Shown: positions 28,631 to 36,917 of the stretch, in pieces
How positions within the stretch are numbered: the first letter of the stretch is position 1
Layout of the letters: each line of letters opens with the position of its first letter
From: Desulfurispira natronophila
GTDB taxonomy: Bacteria > Chrysiogenota > Chrysiogenetes > Chrysiogenales > Chrysiogenaceae
Reading direction: 5' to 3'
Length of the DNA stretch: 64,000 nucleotides
Assembly (NCBI RefSeq): GCF_014203025.1
Contig: NZ_JACHID010000004.1
Span: 1 to 64,000 of the forward strand
The notes under the pieces: model-generated
Databases searched by the model: none
Told to the model about the DNA's origin: nothing
The model's input: the letters and a program-made list of their open reading frames with translations, nothing else
Position numbers and translations under genes: made by a program

Positions 28631-28653
28631 CAACTGAACAAAAAGGGAGTCAT

Positions 28654-29463
28654 ATGGCGCGGATCTATATTATATCTGACGGTACCGGTGAAAGCGCGGT
28701 TAATCTTATGAAAGCCGCACTGGCACAGTTTAGTGATAGTGGAAAAATACTCCTTTCGGTTTTTGATAAGGTGGATAACGAAGCCAGACTTTTGTTGTGT
28801 CTTGATGAAGCCCGGCAAGAGCGTGCTTTTGTGGCCTGCACTTTTGTGCAAAGAGAGTTACGGGATATTGTAGTTCGCTACTGTACGAATCACGGTATAC
28901 CCCATCTCGATATTATTGGACCAGCTCTGGATAGTCTTTCCCATTATATGGGCTTAAAACCTGAAGAAAATCCCAACATATTTCGACGGGTTGATGACAA
29001 GTATTTTCAACGCATAGAGGCTATGGAGTACACATTGGTCCATGATGATGGCAAGAACCTGGAAGGGCTTGAGGAAGCCGATATTGTAATACTGGGACTC
29101 TCTCGCACCTCCAAAACCCCCACATCCTTTGTTTTGGCGCAACAAGGCTACAAAGTACTCAATATACCCTTGATTCCCCATATTTCCCTGCCGGAAAAGC
29201 TCTACGATATTGATCAGAATCGCATAGTCTGCCTTGTTATGGATCCGGAAGTACTAAAGAAAATTCGTACCAAGCGACTGCGCCACTATCAGGCAAAAAG
29301 CAGTTACACGAACCTTGCGGATATTTTTAATGAAGTGGAGCTGGTGTATGAGATGTGCCGTCGCAATCGCCAGTGGCATGTTATAAACACCACAAATAAG
29401 TCAGTAGAAGAGACTGCCAGAGAAGTTATCAACGAAATTTTTGGGCGAGAAACAGAGCTTTAA
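28654..29463 (+). CDS. ppsR: PEP synthase / pyruvate phosphate dikinase regulatory protein (DUF299)
   Basis: This bifunctional kinase and phosphorylase switches PEP synthase or pyruvate-phosphate dikinase off by ADP-dependent phosphorylation and on again by phosphorolysis. The N-terminus ARIYIISDGTGESAVNLMKA and the P-loop VILGLSRTSKTPTSFVLAQ with the following GYKVLNIPLIP are diagnostic. Its 269 residues match the family. AAGGGAG precedes the ATG. The target enzyme gene is not nearby, so which of the two it controls cannot be told. Confidence 0.95.
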   Translation: MARIYIISDGTGESAVNLMKAALAQFSDSGKILLSVFDKVDNEARLLLCLDEARQERAFVACTFVQRELRDIVVRYCTNHGIPHLDIIGPALDSLSHYMGLKPEENPNIFRRVDDKYFQRIEAMEYTLVHDDGKNLEGLEEADIVILGLSRTSKTPTSFVLAQQGYKVLNIPLIPHISLPEKLYDIDQNRIVCLVMDPEVLKKIRTKRLRHYQAKSSYTNLADIFNEVELVYEMCRRNRQWHVINTTNKSVEETAREVINEIFGRETEL

Positions 29464-29559
29464 AGGTGTAGGTAAGCAAGGCGGGTGACTGCTACTCCCT
29501 GGCAAATCGGAAGTTTCTGTGCAATGTTGAAGTACCGTACATTTCGCCAGGAGTGATTA

Positions 29560-30603
29560 GTGAAGTATTTATTTGTTGTGGCTATTTTATCTATGGCAGT
29601 TGCCGCGCTGGTCTGGTATCGCTCCTGTTTTCGTCGAAATCCTTCGGAGTGTTCTTTGTTTGGGCCAGAGGAGTTTGCCACAGAAGCAGCCAAGCTCTAT
29701 CGTGACGGACTTTTGTTTGCAGTGAAAACGGTTCACTCATCGCACCAGGCAGATGAGGTTGTCCGTAAATTGATTGAGCACAAGGAGTTTTTGATCGGGA
29801 AGTTTGTCGAGCTTGGTCACCAGTATTTGAAAATCTCACCACAGGATCAGGAGGCTGGTCAGCGCCTGCTGCTGGACAAGTTGCAGGACATGGATGCGCA
29901 TACTTGGAGTACCTACATGGCAACCCTATCCCAGTATCCCGAATTCAGTCGTCAGCTTGCCGACTATAATCTTATTACCCAATATGCCTTTTTTGATTTG
30001 TTGTGGCAGCAGTTGCCTGATGAGGCCGACAGGTTGGGTATTCCACAACCACTCACCACAAGGCTGAGGCAGGAAGTTGGTAATAATGAAGAGATAGTCA
30101 CTGCGCTTGCTGGTTTGAACTGGGAGCTTAGTCGTGAGCAGGAGGGCTGGAATGGCCAATCTGGTGCTGTATTGCTGAATCCTGATCGCCACGACACATC
30201 CCATGGCCATCATCTCTATATTACCTGGACACCACGTGAGGTAGAGGCGGAAAAGTATATCATGGTGTTTGGCTGGGACGACTGGTCGGCAGAGTTGGCC
30301 GATGACCGGTCAGGTTTCTTGCGAAAGGCTGTTCTGGGTGAGCACCCAGGTATTGGTATGGTTGATATTCCTGCTGCTATGGCTGCTGATGGCATTATAC
30401 GTCTGCCTTCCAGCGGTCAGGGTGGCGGTTTTTTTCTGCTGAAGTTGATAGCCGTAAGTGCCGATGGGACCTGTTGGGATGTCAATGACTGTACCCTCGG
30501 CTCTGAACTGGCGCGCAGAAAGGCTGGACTCCCCGAAGTTGGTTACGGTACCTTTGCAGAAGTTATACGTATTCCCGGTGCCAGGGTTAGTGGTAACAGG
30601 TGA
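29560..30603 (+). CDS. membrane-anchored protein of unknown function
   Basis: I do not recognise this 347-residue protein. It starts at a GTG (AGGAG six bases upstream) with an N-terminal membrane anchor (YLFVVAILSMAVAALVW). A helical region follows to about residue 170. The C-terminal half is probably beta-rich and contains HHLYITWTPREVEAEKYI and FGWDDWSAELADDRSG, which recalls the DUF4912-type or glycan-binding beta-sandwich style without a firm match. The bulk would face the periplasm or cytoplasm depending on anchor orientation. The small Cys protein gene follows 38 bases later. Confidence 0.6.
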   Translation: MKYLFVVAILSMAVAALVWYRSCFRRNPSECSLFGPEEFATEAAKLYRDGLLFAVKTVHSSHQADEVVRKLIEHKEFLIGKFVELGHQYLKISPQDQEAGQRLLLDKLQDMDAHTWSTYMATLSQYPEFSRQLADYNLITQYAFFDLLWQQLPDEADRLGIPQPLTTRLRQEVGNNEEIVTALAGLNWELSREQEGWNGQSGAVLLNPDRHDTSHGHHLYITWTPREVEAEKYIMVFGWDDWSAELADDRSGFLRKAVLGEHPGIGMVDIPAAMAADGIIRLPSSGQGGGFFLLKLIAVSADGTCWDVNDCTLGSELARRKAGLPEVGYGTFAEVIRIPGARVSGNR

Positions 30604-30641
30604 ATCGTATACTTGATTACGTTATTTTTCAGGAGGAAACG

Positions 30642-30830
30642 ATGACATTTTGTCCCTATGCCAAAGCTGCTTATATTCAGGGCCTGGTTGCCAGAGGTGA
30701 AAATATTCATAATATTGGTGCCATTCACATGTCCGAGAGTAAAATTGGAGAAAATCCCGCCAGGCAGGTTCTGGAGTGTGGTAAGGAAAATTGTGGGATG
30801 TACGTCAGCTGTACTAATGGGAAATCCTGA
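30642..30830 (+). CDS. small cysteine-containing protein, 62 residues
   Basis: The product begins MTFCPYAKAAYIQGLVARGE and ends CGKENCGMYVSCTNGKS. Four cysteines (one near the N-terminus, three clustered at the C-terminus) could bind a metal ion or cluster. CAGGAGGAAACG immediately upstream of the ATG is an excellent ribosome binding site, which supports real expression. Another ATG-like codon 42 bases upstream has no site. I know of no characterised relative. Confidence 0.65.
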   Translation: MTFCPYAKAAYIQGLVARGENIHNIGAIHMSESKIGENPARQVLECGKENCGMYVSCTNGKS

Positions 30831-30938
30831 TTCTGTAATTTGTGATTGAGATCAGAAAAGATACTGGTTTGCTTTCATGGAGCCAGTCTGATTTTTAATC
30901 ACAGCCCTTTTTTCCAGCTCGTCAATGGAGGAATATTG

Positions 30939-32387
30939 ATGAACACGGTCTTTCTTGATCTTGGTATCGAAATGGATATTCCGGCGGGCTGGTCCTCGGT
31001 TGATGTCCCACATGCTGATCGGATGTTTATGGCTGAGGAGCAATTCGGGTACAAGTCCAACCTGGCTATTAGTCTGGAACAGTTAGAGCCAGCTACACCT
31101 CAGAGATTTGAAGAACTGATCAGCCAGATTCCTGCAGCGCTGGCCAGGCGACATGGGACCTTGGAAATCATCCGCCAGGAGCGGTTTCTTCAGGATGACA
31201 TGCCTGCATGGTTTATCCGCTACCGATGGAGTCACGCCGATACCCCCCATCCGTTTGAGCAGTTAACGATTTTGATTATGGTTGATATCATCACTGGAGC
31301 CGCTATTCAGGTTGATGCTTCAACACTTGTTCCCCTGGCTGATCAGTTCATGCCAATGTTCAATCACATGGTTAGCTCAGTCAAATCCCTTTCCCGCAGT
31401 GCCCCACGGGAGTTTCCCTGTCGAAATATTCGTAATCACTTCAGCTACCACACCTATGCCTCTTTCCAGCTTCCGGTGGAGTGGGACGAAGTGGACTCAT
31501 CTGCTGGCTATGCCCTGTATCAGGAAGATACGGATGCACTGGAAGAACTAGTAGACAGGCCAGCAACTCTCGTTGTTAAAATTGCCTCCACGGGCAAGCC
31601 TACAGGAAATGAACCCGCTACCATGATTGAACACACCAGTGCCATTGAACGCATTTCCCAGCGAGTTATTGATCGCTCCACAACCATCGTGGATGGGCGG
31701 CAGGCGCAGACTATTACCCTGGTTTTTCACGATGACCATAGCAGCCAGGAGTTATTCCTCTATCAGGCAGCTTTTCTTTCTGGTGACATTCTTTATACTT
31801 TCAGTGGGAGCGCTGAAGCCTATCGTCGCGAGGAGCTTTTACCTCAGCTGCTCCAGGCCCTGCATTCATTGCGAGTCATTCCCTTTCAGGATGCCATGTT
31901 TGACGGCGACAGCACTACGGTCTTTGATGAAACCCTTATGCTCTCCACGGTTCTTCCCGCTGGCTGGAGGGCTGAATGGGCTGGCGAGCTGCATCTGAGA
32001 TTTTTCGGGCTACCTGAGCCTGACCTTGACAACTATTGCCCCACCATAAGTTTCCAGGCCGTACCCGCAGAGGGTTACGATCTTGACTGGTTTGAAAGTG
32101 TTATTGCCGAACTGGGACAGAGCATGGCTGAAAGCTACCATCGATTCAGACCGGTACTGGATGTTCGTTTTCAGACTTCGGATTTGGCTTTTGCCCATTT
32201 CAGACGCTTTGAATGGGTGGATGAAGAAAGCGGCTTGCATTTCTCCCAGTTTCAGATAGTGACCCCGGCACGCTCGGGATACCTTTATGTGGTAAATGGT
32301 GCCACACGCAAGGAGTCGGAAACCAGGCATCTGGCGGCGCAGGTTGATATTTTCGAAGGGACCCGACTGATCCCTGAGTACGAGTAG
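30939..32387 (+). CDS. three-module DcrB/DUF1795-like protein
   Basis: This 482-residue protein has three repeats of a DcrB-like fold, each opening with a hydrophobic strand followed by 'P-x-x-W': DLGIEMDIPAGWSSVD (residue 4), YASFQLPVEWDEVD (about 175) and LMLSTVLPAGWRAEW (about 330). Each module contains a later strand such as AWFIRYRW or FAHFRRFEW. No signal peptide is visible at the chosen ATG, which has GGAGG upstream, so it may be cytosolic, like the DcrB-related domains found beside some secretion systems. No partner genes of that kind are near. Function unknown. Confidence 0.6.
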   Translation: MNTVFLDLGIEMDIPAGWSSVDVPHADRMFMAEEQFGYKSNLAISLEQLEPATPQRFEELISQIPAALARRHGTLEIIRQERFLQDDMPAWFIRYRWSHADTPHPFEQLTILIMVDIITGAAIQVDASTLVPLADQFMPMFNHMVSSVKSLSRSAPREFPCRNIRNHFSYHTYASFQLPVEWDEVDSSAGYALYQEDTDALEELVDRPATLVVKIASTGKPTGNEPATMIEHTSAIERISQRVIDRSTTIVDGRQAQTITLVFHDDHSSQELFLYQAAFLSGDILYTFSGSAEAYRREELLPQLLQALHSLRVIPFQDAMFDGDSTTVFDETLMLSTVLPAGWRAEWAGELHLRFFGLPEPDLDNYCPTISFQAVPAEGYDLDWFESVIAELGQSMAESYHRFRPVLDVRFQTSDLAFAHFRRFEWVDEESGLHFSQFQIVTPARSGYLYVVNGATRKESETRHLAAQVDIFEGTRLIPEYE

Positions 32388-32831
32388 CACCTCATAAATC
32401 ATTTTAAACTATAGATGTGTGCCTGCGACTATTGAGGTTCGGCCAGGCCCTCCCTGTTTGCTCAGTCATGTCAACAGGCTGCGGCCCCTATCTGCGGTGT
32501 TGCCCGTGGTTGCATGTTGTTGGAACGTACATGGAGGAGTAGGTAGCAGCCTTCCAGGCCAGAAGCTTCTTCTGGGAGACCACGGCACGGGCTGACTGGC
32601 AGAAGCAAGCACACGGGGAGAGGCAGAATAAGTCAAGTACATGAAGCAGTGCCTTGTGGTGTTGGCATATGGCTTCTTAGTAAACGCTCAATCGAACTGG
32701 AAAGGTGCGAAAGTTCGAATTTTAACTTTCGTATAACCTGTCTTAATTAAGAGCTATGAGACTATCGTGCGAATAAGATCTGACGGAAGAAGCATTGCAA
32801 ATCAAATAACAAGTATCGAGGAAGCAATGGT
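32388..32831. other. non-coding gap with one inverted repeat
   Basis: I see no credible gene in these 444 bases on either strand. The one clear structure is CGAAAGTT at 32708-32715 repeated inverted as AACTTTCG at 32724-32731, with an eight-base AT-rich loop and no T-run after it. Composition shifts from GC-rich (to about 32630) to AT-rich, which may mean a decayed gene or insertion scar. Confidence 0.5.
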
Positions 32832-33314
32832 TTAGTTGCCAACAAAACGTTTCACCTGGGTAACCAGCTCCTCCAGGTTACTTACCACCGCTCCACCGCT
32901 ATACTTTATAAAGTACTCAACCTGTAAGTTTACCACGCTGCCCTCATTATCGCGGCACTGGCGAAAATCGCCGCGATACCCCCATACCGTTTTTCCAATA
33001 GCCGCAGCGTAACCCACCTCGGCTGCAGTACCACTGTCCAGATCGCAGCCATCCAGGATTGCTATCATGAACTGGCATGCCTCTATTCCCTGACGATTAT
33101 TTTGTCCAATAATGGCATTGATTTCCTGCCAACGTGTGGTGCGTTCTATTCCTGGCGGCATCTCCATGGCTTCGCTTATTAACTTCCCATCCGTCAAATG
33201 CCACGGATCGATGATATCCAGCCCCGCCTTTTCCAGGGCAGGTATTATCAGATGATAGTAGGCGTATCGCCCGGCTTCACTGAAGCCAAGGGGTGAGGCG
33301 AGGTACGTTTGCAT
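32832..33314 (-). CDS. nucleoside 2-deoxyribosyltransferase family protein
   Basis: This 160-residue Rossmann-like protein carries the family signatures YLASPLGFSEAGRYAYYH near the N-terminus and AILDGCDLDSGTAAEVGYAAAIGK with YRGDFRQCRDNEG after it. The Glu in the AAEVGYA segment matches the catalytic position. Family members exchange bases between deoxynucleosides or cleave deoxynucleotide N-glycosidic bonds in salvage. Substrate is unknown. It is a single gene, divergent from the acyltransferase gene. Confidence 0.85.
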   Translation of the reverse strand: MQTYLASPLGFSEAGRYAYYHLIIPALEKAGLDIIDPWHLTDGKLISEAMEMPPGIERTTRWQEINAIIGQNNRQGIEACQFMIAILDGCDLDSGTAAEVGYAAAIGKTVWGYRGDFRQCRDNEGSVVNLQVEYFIKYSGGAVVSNLEELVTQVKRFVGN

Positions 33315-33400
33315 AAAAGGCTCCTTGCCAATTTTTATACTGTGTCTTGTGTTGCTTTCTGGTATACATGGGCACTGATAAAGAAAGAGGATACCATAGT

Positions 33401-34309
33401 ATGTTTAAGGCCAGAATGGTAGAGTATATGCTGCGGTTGCTGGCACTTGTCCCCTTGCCGGTTCTGCACGCTGTGGGCAGTGCTTGCGGCTGGTTGCTGT
33501 ACTGGTTTCCCAATGACTTTCGTCGTATAACTCGTATTAATGTTCAGCGCTGCTTTCCCGAGCTCACCGCCCGGCAGCAACGCTTACTGGAGCGTCAAGC
33601 GTTGCAGGAAACCTGTAAGACAGCGCTGGAAACCGGATATATCTGGTTTAACTCGACGGCCAGGTTGTTGGCAAAAGTAAAGTCTACTCACGGTGGGGAC
33701 TTGCTGCAGAAGGCCATGAGTAAGGGAAAAGGGGTAATCATAGCCTCGCCCCACCTGGGATGCTGGGAGATAGTGGGGCGCTACCTGGGAAACCGGTACC
33801 CCATAACTTGTCTCTATCGCCCTTCCCGCGAGCCGGACATGGACTATATAGCCCTGTTGGGGCGTAAGCAGGATCAAACGACCTTGGTGCCTACTGATGC
33901 TACCGGGGTCAAGCAGCTGTTTGCTACTCTGCGTCAGGGAAATATGGTAGGAATATTGCCGGATCAGGATCCACGTTACGGATCCGGAGTTTTCGCTCCT
34001 TTTTTTGGAATACCGGCCAAAACCATGACTCTGTTGCCAAAATTGGCAGCTAAAACCGGCGTACCCGTATTTTTTGTCTTTGCTCAGCGACTGCCCTGGG
34101 GACGGGGTTACGAAATACATATAGTTGCTGCAGACTCTAACATAGTCAGTGAAGATAATGTGCTAGCAGCTACTGCTATGAATAAAGGAGTTGAGGCATG
34201 CGTGCGACAAGTGCCTCAGCAGTATCAGTGGAGTTACAAGCGATTTCGTACTCGCCCCGAAGGTAAGGGGAACGGGCCCCGTTTTTATCCACGCGATAGG
34301 AACACATAA
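33401..34309 (+). CDS. lipid A biosynthesis lauroyl-type acyltransferase (LpxL/HtrB family)
   Basis: This 302-residue inner-membrane acyltransferase adds secondary acyl chains to lipid A. It has an N-terminal hydrophobic anchor (LRLLALVPLPVLHAVGSACG), the catalytic H-x4-E box ASPHLGCWEIV, the downstream GNMVGILPDQDPRYGSG segment and the FFGIPAKT motif. The ATG at 33401 begins the family N-terminus; an earlier ATG at 33347 is open but unsupported. Its presence implies an LPS outer membrane. Confidence 0.9.
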   Translation: MFKARMVEYMLRLLALVPLPVLHAVGSACGWLLYWFPNDFRRITRINVQRCFPELTARQQRLLERQALQETCKTALETGYIWFNSTARLLAKVKSTHGGDLLQKAMSKGKGVIIASPHLGCWEIVGRYLGNRYPITCLYRPSREPDMDYIALLGRKQDQTTLVPTDATGVKQLFATLRQGNMVGILPDQDPRYGSGVFAPFFGIPAKTMTLLPKLAAKTGVPVFFVFAQRLPWGRGYEIHIVAADSNIVSEDNVLAATAMNKGVEACVRQVPQQYQWSYKRFRTRPEGKGNGPRFYPRDRNT

Positions 34310-34359
34310 TGTATTTAGACTGCAGCGTTTCCCAATAAATTTGCCAACAGGAGGTAATC

Positions 34360-34650
34360 ATGGTTGTATTTATGGCCAAAGACAAGGCAGACAGCGCCCA
34401 CATTCGCCAACGCAATCGCCAAAGCCATGTGGAGCGGCTCAAGAAATTTCACAAAGAGGGGCTCATTGCCTTTGCTGGTCCACTGAAAGATGATAGCGAT
34501 GAAAACATGATTGGCAGTCTCATCCTTTTTCAAACCAATTCGCCGGATCTGGTTCGGGAAATCATGGATGAAGATCCGTACACTCGCGCCGGACTCTTTG
34601 ACAGTGTCACCATTCACCGGGTAGACAAAGTCCTCACTACACCTTTATGA
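34360..34650 (+). CDS. YciI-family protein
   Basis: This 96-residue protein has the ferredoxin-like dimeric alpha-beta YCII fold: FMAKDKADSAHIRQRNRQSH, then GLIAFAGPLKDDSDENMIGS and DPYTRAGLFDSVTIHRV. The usual His/Asp pair is represented by SHVERL and the DPYT loop. YciI proteins are small and mostly uncharacterised. GGAGGTAATC is a strong ribosome binding site. Its stop overlaps the next gene start (ATGA), so the two are translated together. Confidence 0.85.
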   Translation: MVVFMAKDKADSAHIRQRNRQSHVERLKKFHKEGLIAFAGPLKDDSDENMIGSLILFQTNSPDLVREIMDEDPYTRAGLFDSVTIHRVDKVLTTPL

Positions 34651-35813
34651 AAAGAGTATGGATTAAGCCCAAGGCTCGCAAACATATTCTTGGTGGCCAC
34701 CCTTGGGTGTTCAGTGGTGCTATAGTTCGCAGCGATGGAGAAATAAGTGCTGGCGACAGCGTCGCCCTCTATGATGGCGATACGTTGCTTGGCTCTGGAC
34801 TGTACAATCCGCAAAGTCAGATTCGTATTCGCGTCTATAGCTATCAGGAGCAACCATTTGATGCTACCTACCTTATCAAGCAGTTGCGCAGTGCCTGTGA
34901 GCGCCGTCAGATTCTGCAAAATGATGACACCAACTGCTACCGTCTTCTTAACTCGGAAGGAGATGGAGTACCAGGCCTGGTTGTGGATATATATGATCGT
35001 ACAGCGGTGATGCAGCTTACCACTGCTTCTATGGACTCTCGTCGGGAAATGATTGTGGAGCAGCTTATCCAGGTGCTAAACCTGGATTCAGTAATAGAGC
35101 GTAGTGACAGTCAGGTGCGTCAACTGGAAGGTCTGGATCCAGTGACGGCAGTTCGCTGGGGCACATTGCCATCGGAGCTGTTGGTGCGAGAGTGGGGTGT
35201 TACCTACGAGGTGCAGCCCCTGGAAGGGCAGAAAACAGGACTCTATCTCGATCAACGAGAAAACCGCCTGTTACTGCGGCGACTGAGCTTGGGGCGAGAG
35301 GTGCTCAACTGTTTTTGCTATACGGGTGGATTTTCTCTCAATGCTCTGCGTGGTCAAGCCAGTCTGGTGCGCAGTGTAGATGTCAGTGCACCAGCCCTGC
35401 ATCAGTTGGGAGGGAATATTCGTCGCAACAATATGGATGATTCCAGCCATATCATGGTCAAGGAAGATGTCTTTGACTTTTTACGCAGTGACGAAAACTA
35501 TTATGACTGCATTGTGCTGGATCCGCCACCATTCGTGAAGCGCTCTGACCGGATCGCTCAGGCCGCCGGTGCCTACAAGGATATTAACCTGCAGGCGCTG
35601 AAAAAACTCCGCCCCGGTGGTCATTTGCTCACATTTTCCTGCAGTGGTCACATGGACACTGCCTACTTTGAGGAGGTGCTGCGTTGGGCTACCATGGACA
35701 GTGGGCGTCAGGCAAGTATCCTGCAGCGCTTGGGGCCGGGCTTGGATCATCCACGACTGGTAGGACATAAAGAAGGAGAGTACCTGAAAGGCTTTCTACT
35801 GCAGGTGCGGTAA
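34647..35813 (+). CDS. rlmI: RlmI-type 23S rRNA m5C methyltransferase
   Basis: This SAM-dependent methyltransferase of the RlmI/RlmK group modifies 23S rRNA (C1962 in E. coli). An N-terminal PUA domain (KRVWIKPKARKHILGGHPWVF) is followed by the GQKTGLYLDQRENR signature, SAM-binding LNCFCYTGGFSLNALRG, the catalytic motif VLDPPPFVKRSD and LLTFSCSGHM with the conserved Cys. At 388 residues it is full length. It is coupled to the YciI gene upstream and followed by a terminator. Confidence 0.93.
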   Translation: MKRVWIKPKARKHILGGHPWVFSGAIVRSDGEISAGDSVALYDGDTLLGSGLYNPQSQIRIRVYSYQEQPFDATYLIKQLRSACERRQILQNDDTNCYRLLNSEGDGVPGLVVDIYDRTAVMQLTTASMDSRREMIVEQLIQVLNLDSVIERSDSQVRQLEGLDPVTAVRWGTLPSELLVREWGVTYEVQPLEGQKTGLYLDQRENRLLLRRLSLGREVLNCFCYTGGFSLNALRGQASLVRSVDVSAPALHQLGGNIRRNNMDDSSHIMVKEDVFDFLRSDENYYDCIVLDPPPFVKRSDRIAQAAGAYKDINLQALKKLRPGGHLLTFSCSGHMDTAYFEEVLRWATMDSGRQASILQRLGPGLDHPRLVGHKEGEYLKGFLLQVR

Positions 35814-35967
35814 AGTATTGAAATTGAAGTAAAGTCAGGAAAAAAGGGGAGCTGGCCGGAGTGAGAGGGTTTGAGCCTCCAGTTCCACCTTCCCGAATGG
35901 TGTTAAACTAAAGTACGTTGCGCTCGAACTTTGCCCTGTCTGGCTTAGCAAACAGCGGGTACATAAA

Positions 35968-36014
35968 CCAAAACCGTCCCCTCACTACTTCCAGTAAGGG
36001 GACGGTTGGTTTTT
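35968..36014. terminator. bidirectional terminator between rlmI and the Dsb-like gene
   Basis: AACCGTCCCC (35972-35981) and GGGGACGGTT (35998-36007) form a 10-bp stem. It is flanked by CCAAA on the left and GGTTTTT on the right, giving a T-run in both reading directions. It lies between convergent genes, so one structure can end both transcripts. Confidence 0.88.
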
Positions 36015-36050
36015 GGGAGGGGTTTAGCGAACAAGGGGTGGTATCAGTTC

Positions 36051-36917
36051 TCAGGGCAGCATTTCGGCAATGGCTGCACGATTGAACCCGCCAGGGACAA
36101 CTCGCCCATTGACCACAACGACTGGTGTTCCTGACCAGCCTTGGGCACGAGCAAAGTGGGTGGATTCGCCAACGTAGCGTTCCAGTTCTCGTTCATTACG
36201 CTCCAGGTATCGTCGTACCTGGTCGCGCTTGTCAGCCGGTATGGCTTCAAATACTTGTTTGCGGGCTTCACTGGAGCTCAAACGGGCCAGGGTCATACCG
36301 TACATGTTCTTTTTCACCTGGTGGATGTCACTCACCCCCGCCTGCTTGGCGGCCAGTACGACTTTGGCCTGGATGGCGGAGTTGTCAAAAATGGCAAAAT
36401 CTTTGGTGTAAAGAGCTACATTGTCGCCCGCCAGCTCGTAGAGATACTCGTAAGCCTGAAAGCAATAGCCGCAATCGTAGTCACCAAATGCCACTATTAC
36501 GTTTTCTGCGCTGCGGTTACCGGCGGCGTAGTCATCGTCGCTCAATGGGATATCCAGATCCGGGGCAAACTGCTCTTTAGCCTGGGCTACCACATCAGTG
36601 CGATCGTGCAGATCCATGGCCTGGGAAAGAATGTAGCGGCCATCAGTCACTTCTGCCAGACTCTGGGAGCGCTCGCGTTCATGGTCCATCCAGCGAATGG
36701 TGAGATTAATGTACGAGAAGTCGCCAAATACAACGTCCTCTCGGTTAACCTCCACGCAACTTCCCTCGGGGAGATAGGGAAGAATGTTACGGGAAAAGTC
36801 CAAAGCAAGATCGCTCTGGGGAAGCTTGTCTTCATCGCAGAGTTCTGCGGCAGCCGGACTCAGCAGGAGGGTGCCTGCCAGGGCACAGGATGCAAATACG
36901 GTAGCAGTTCGTCTCAT
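36051..36917 (-). CDS. periplasmic thioredoxin-fold (DsbA/DsbG-like) protein
   Basis: This exported 288-residue protein has signal TVFASCALAGTLLLSPAAA. An N-terminal domain of about 110 residues is followed by a thioredoxin fold with the redox motif in FGDYDCGYCFQAYEYL (CGYC) and the cis-proline loop WSGTPVVVVNGRVVPGG. Such proteins oxidise or isomerise disulfides in the periplasm. The N-terminal extension fits DsbG/DsbC-like isomerases better than plain DsbA. Its ATG overlaps the stop of the GGDEF gene (ATGA). The partner DsbD/DsbB is not in the window. Confidence 0.87.
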   Translation of the reverse strand: MRRTATVFASCALAGTLLLSPAAAELCDEDKLPQSDLALDFSRNILPYLPEGSCVEVNREDVVFGDFSYINLTIRWMDHERERSQSLAEVTDGRYILSQAMDLHDRTDVVAQAKEQFAPDLDIPLSDDDYAAGNRSAENVIVAFGDYDCGYCFQAYEYLYELAGDNVALYTKDFAIFDNSAIQAKVVLAAKQAGVSDIHQVKKNMYGMTLARLSSSEARKQVFEAIPADKRDQVRRYLERNERELERYVGESTHFARAQGWSGTPVVVVNGRVVPGGFNRAAIAEMLP

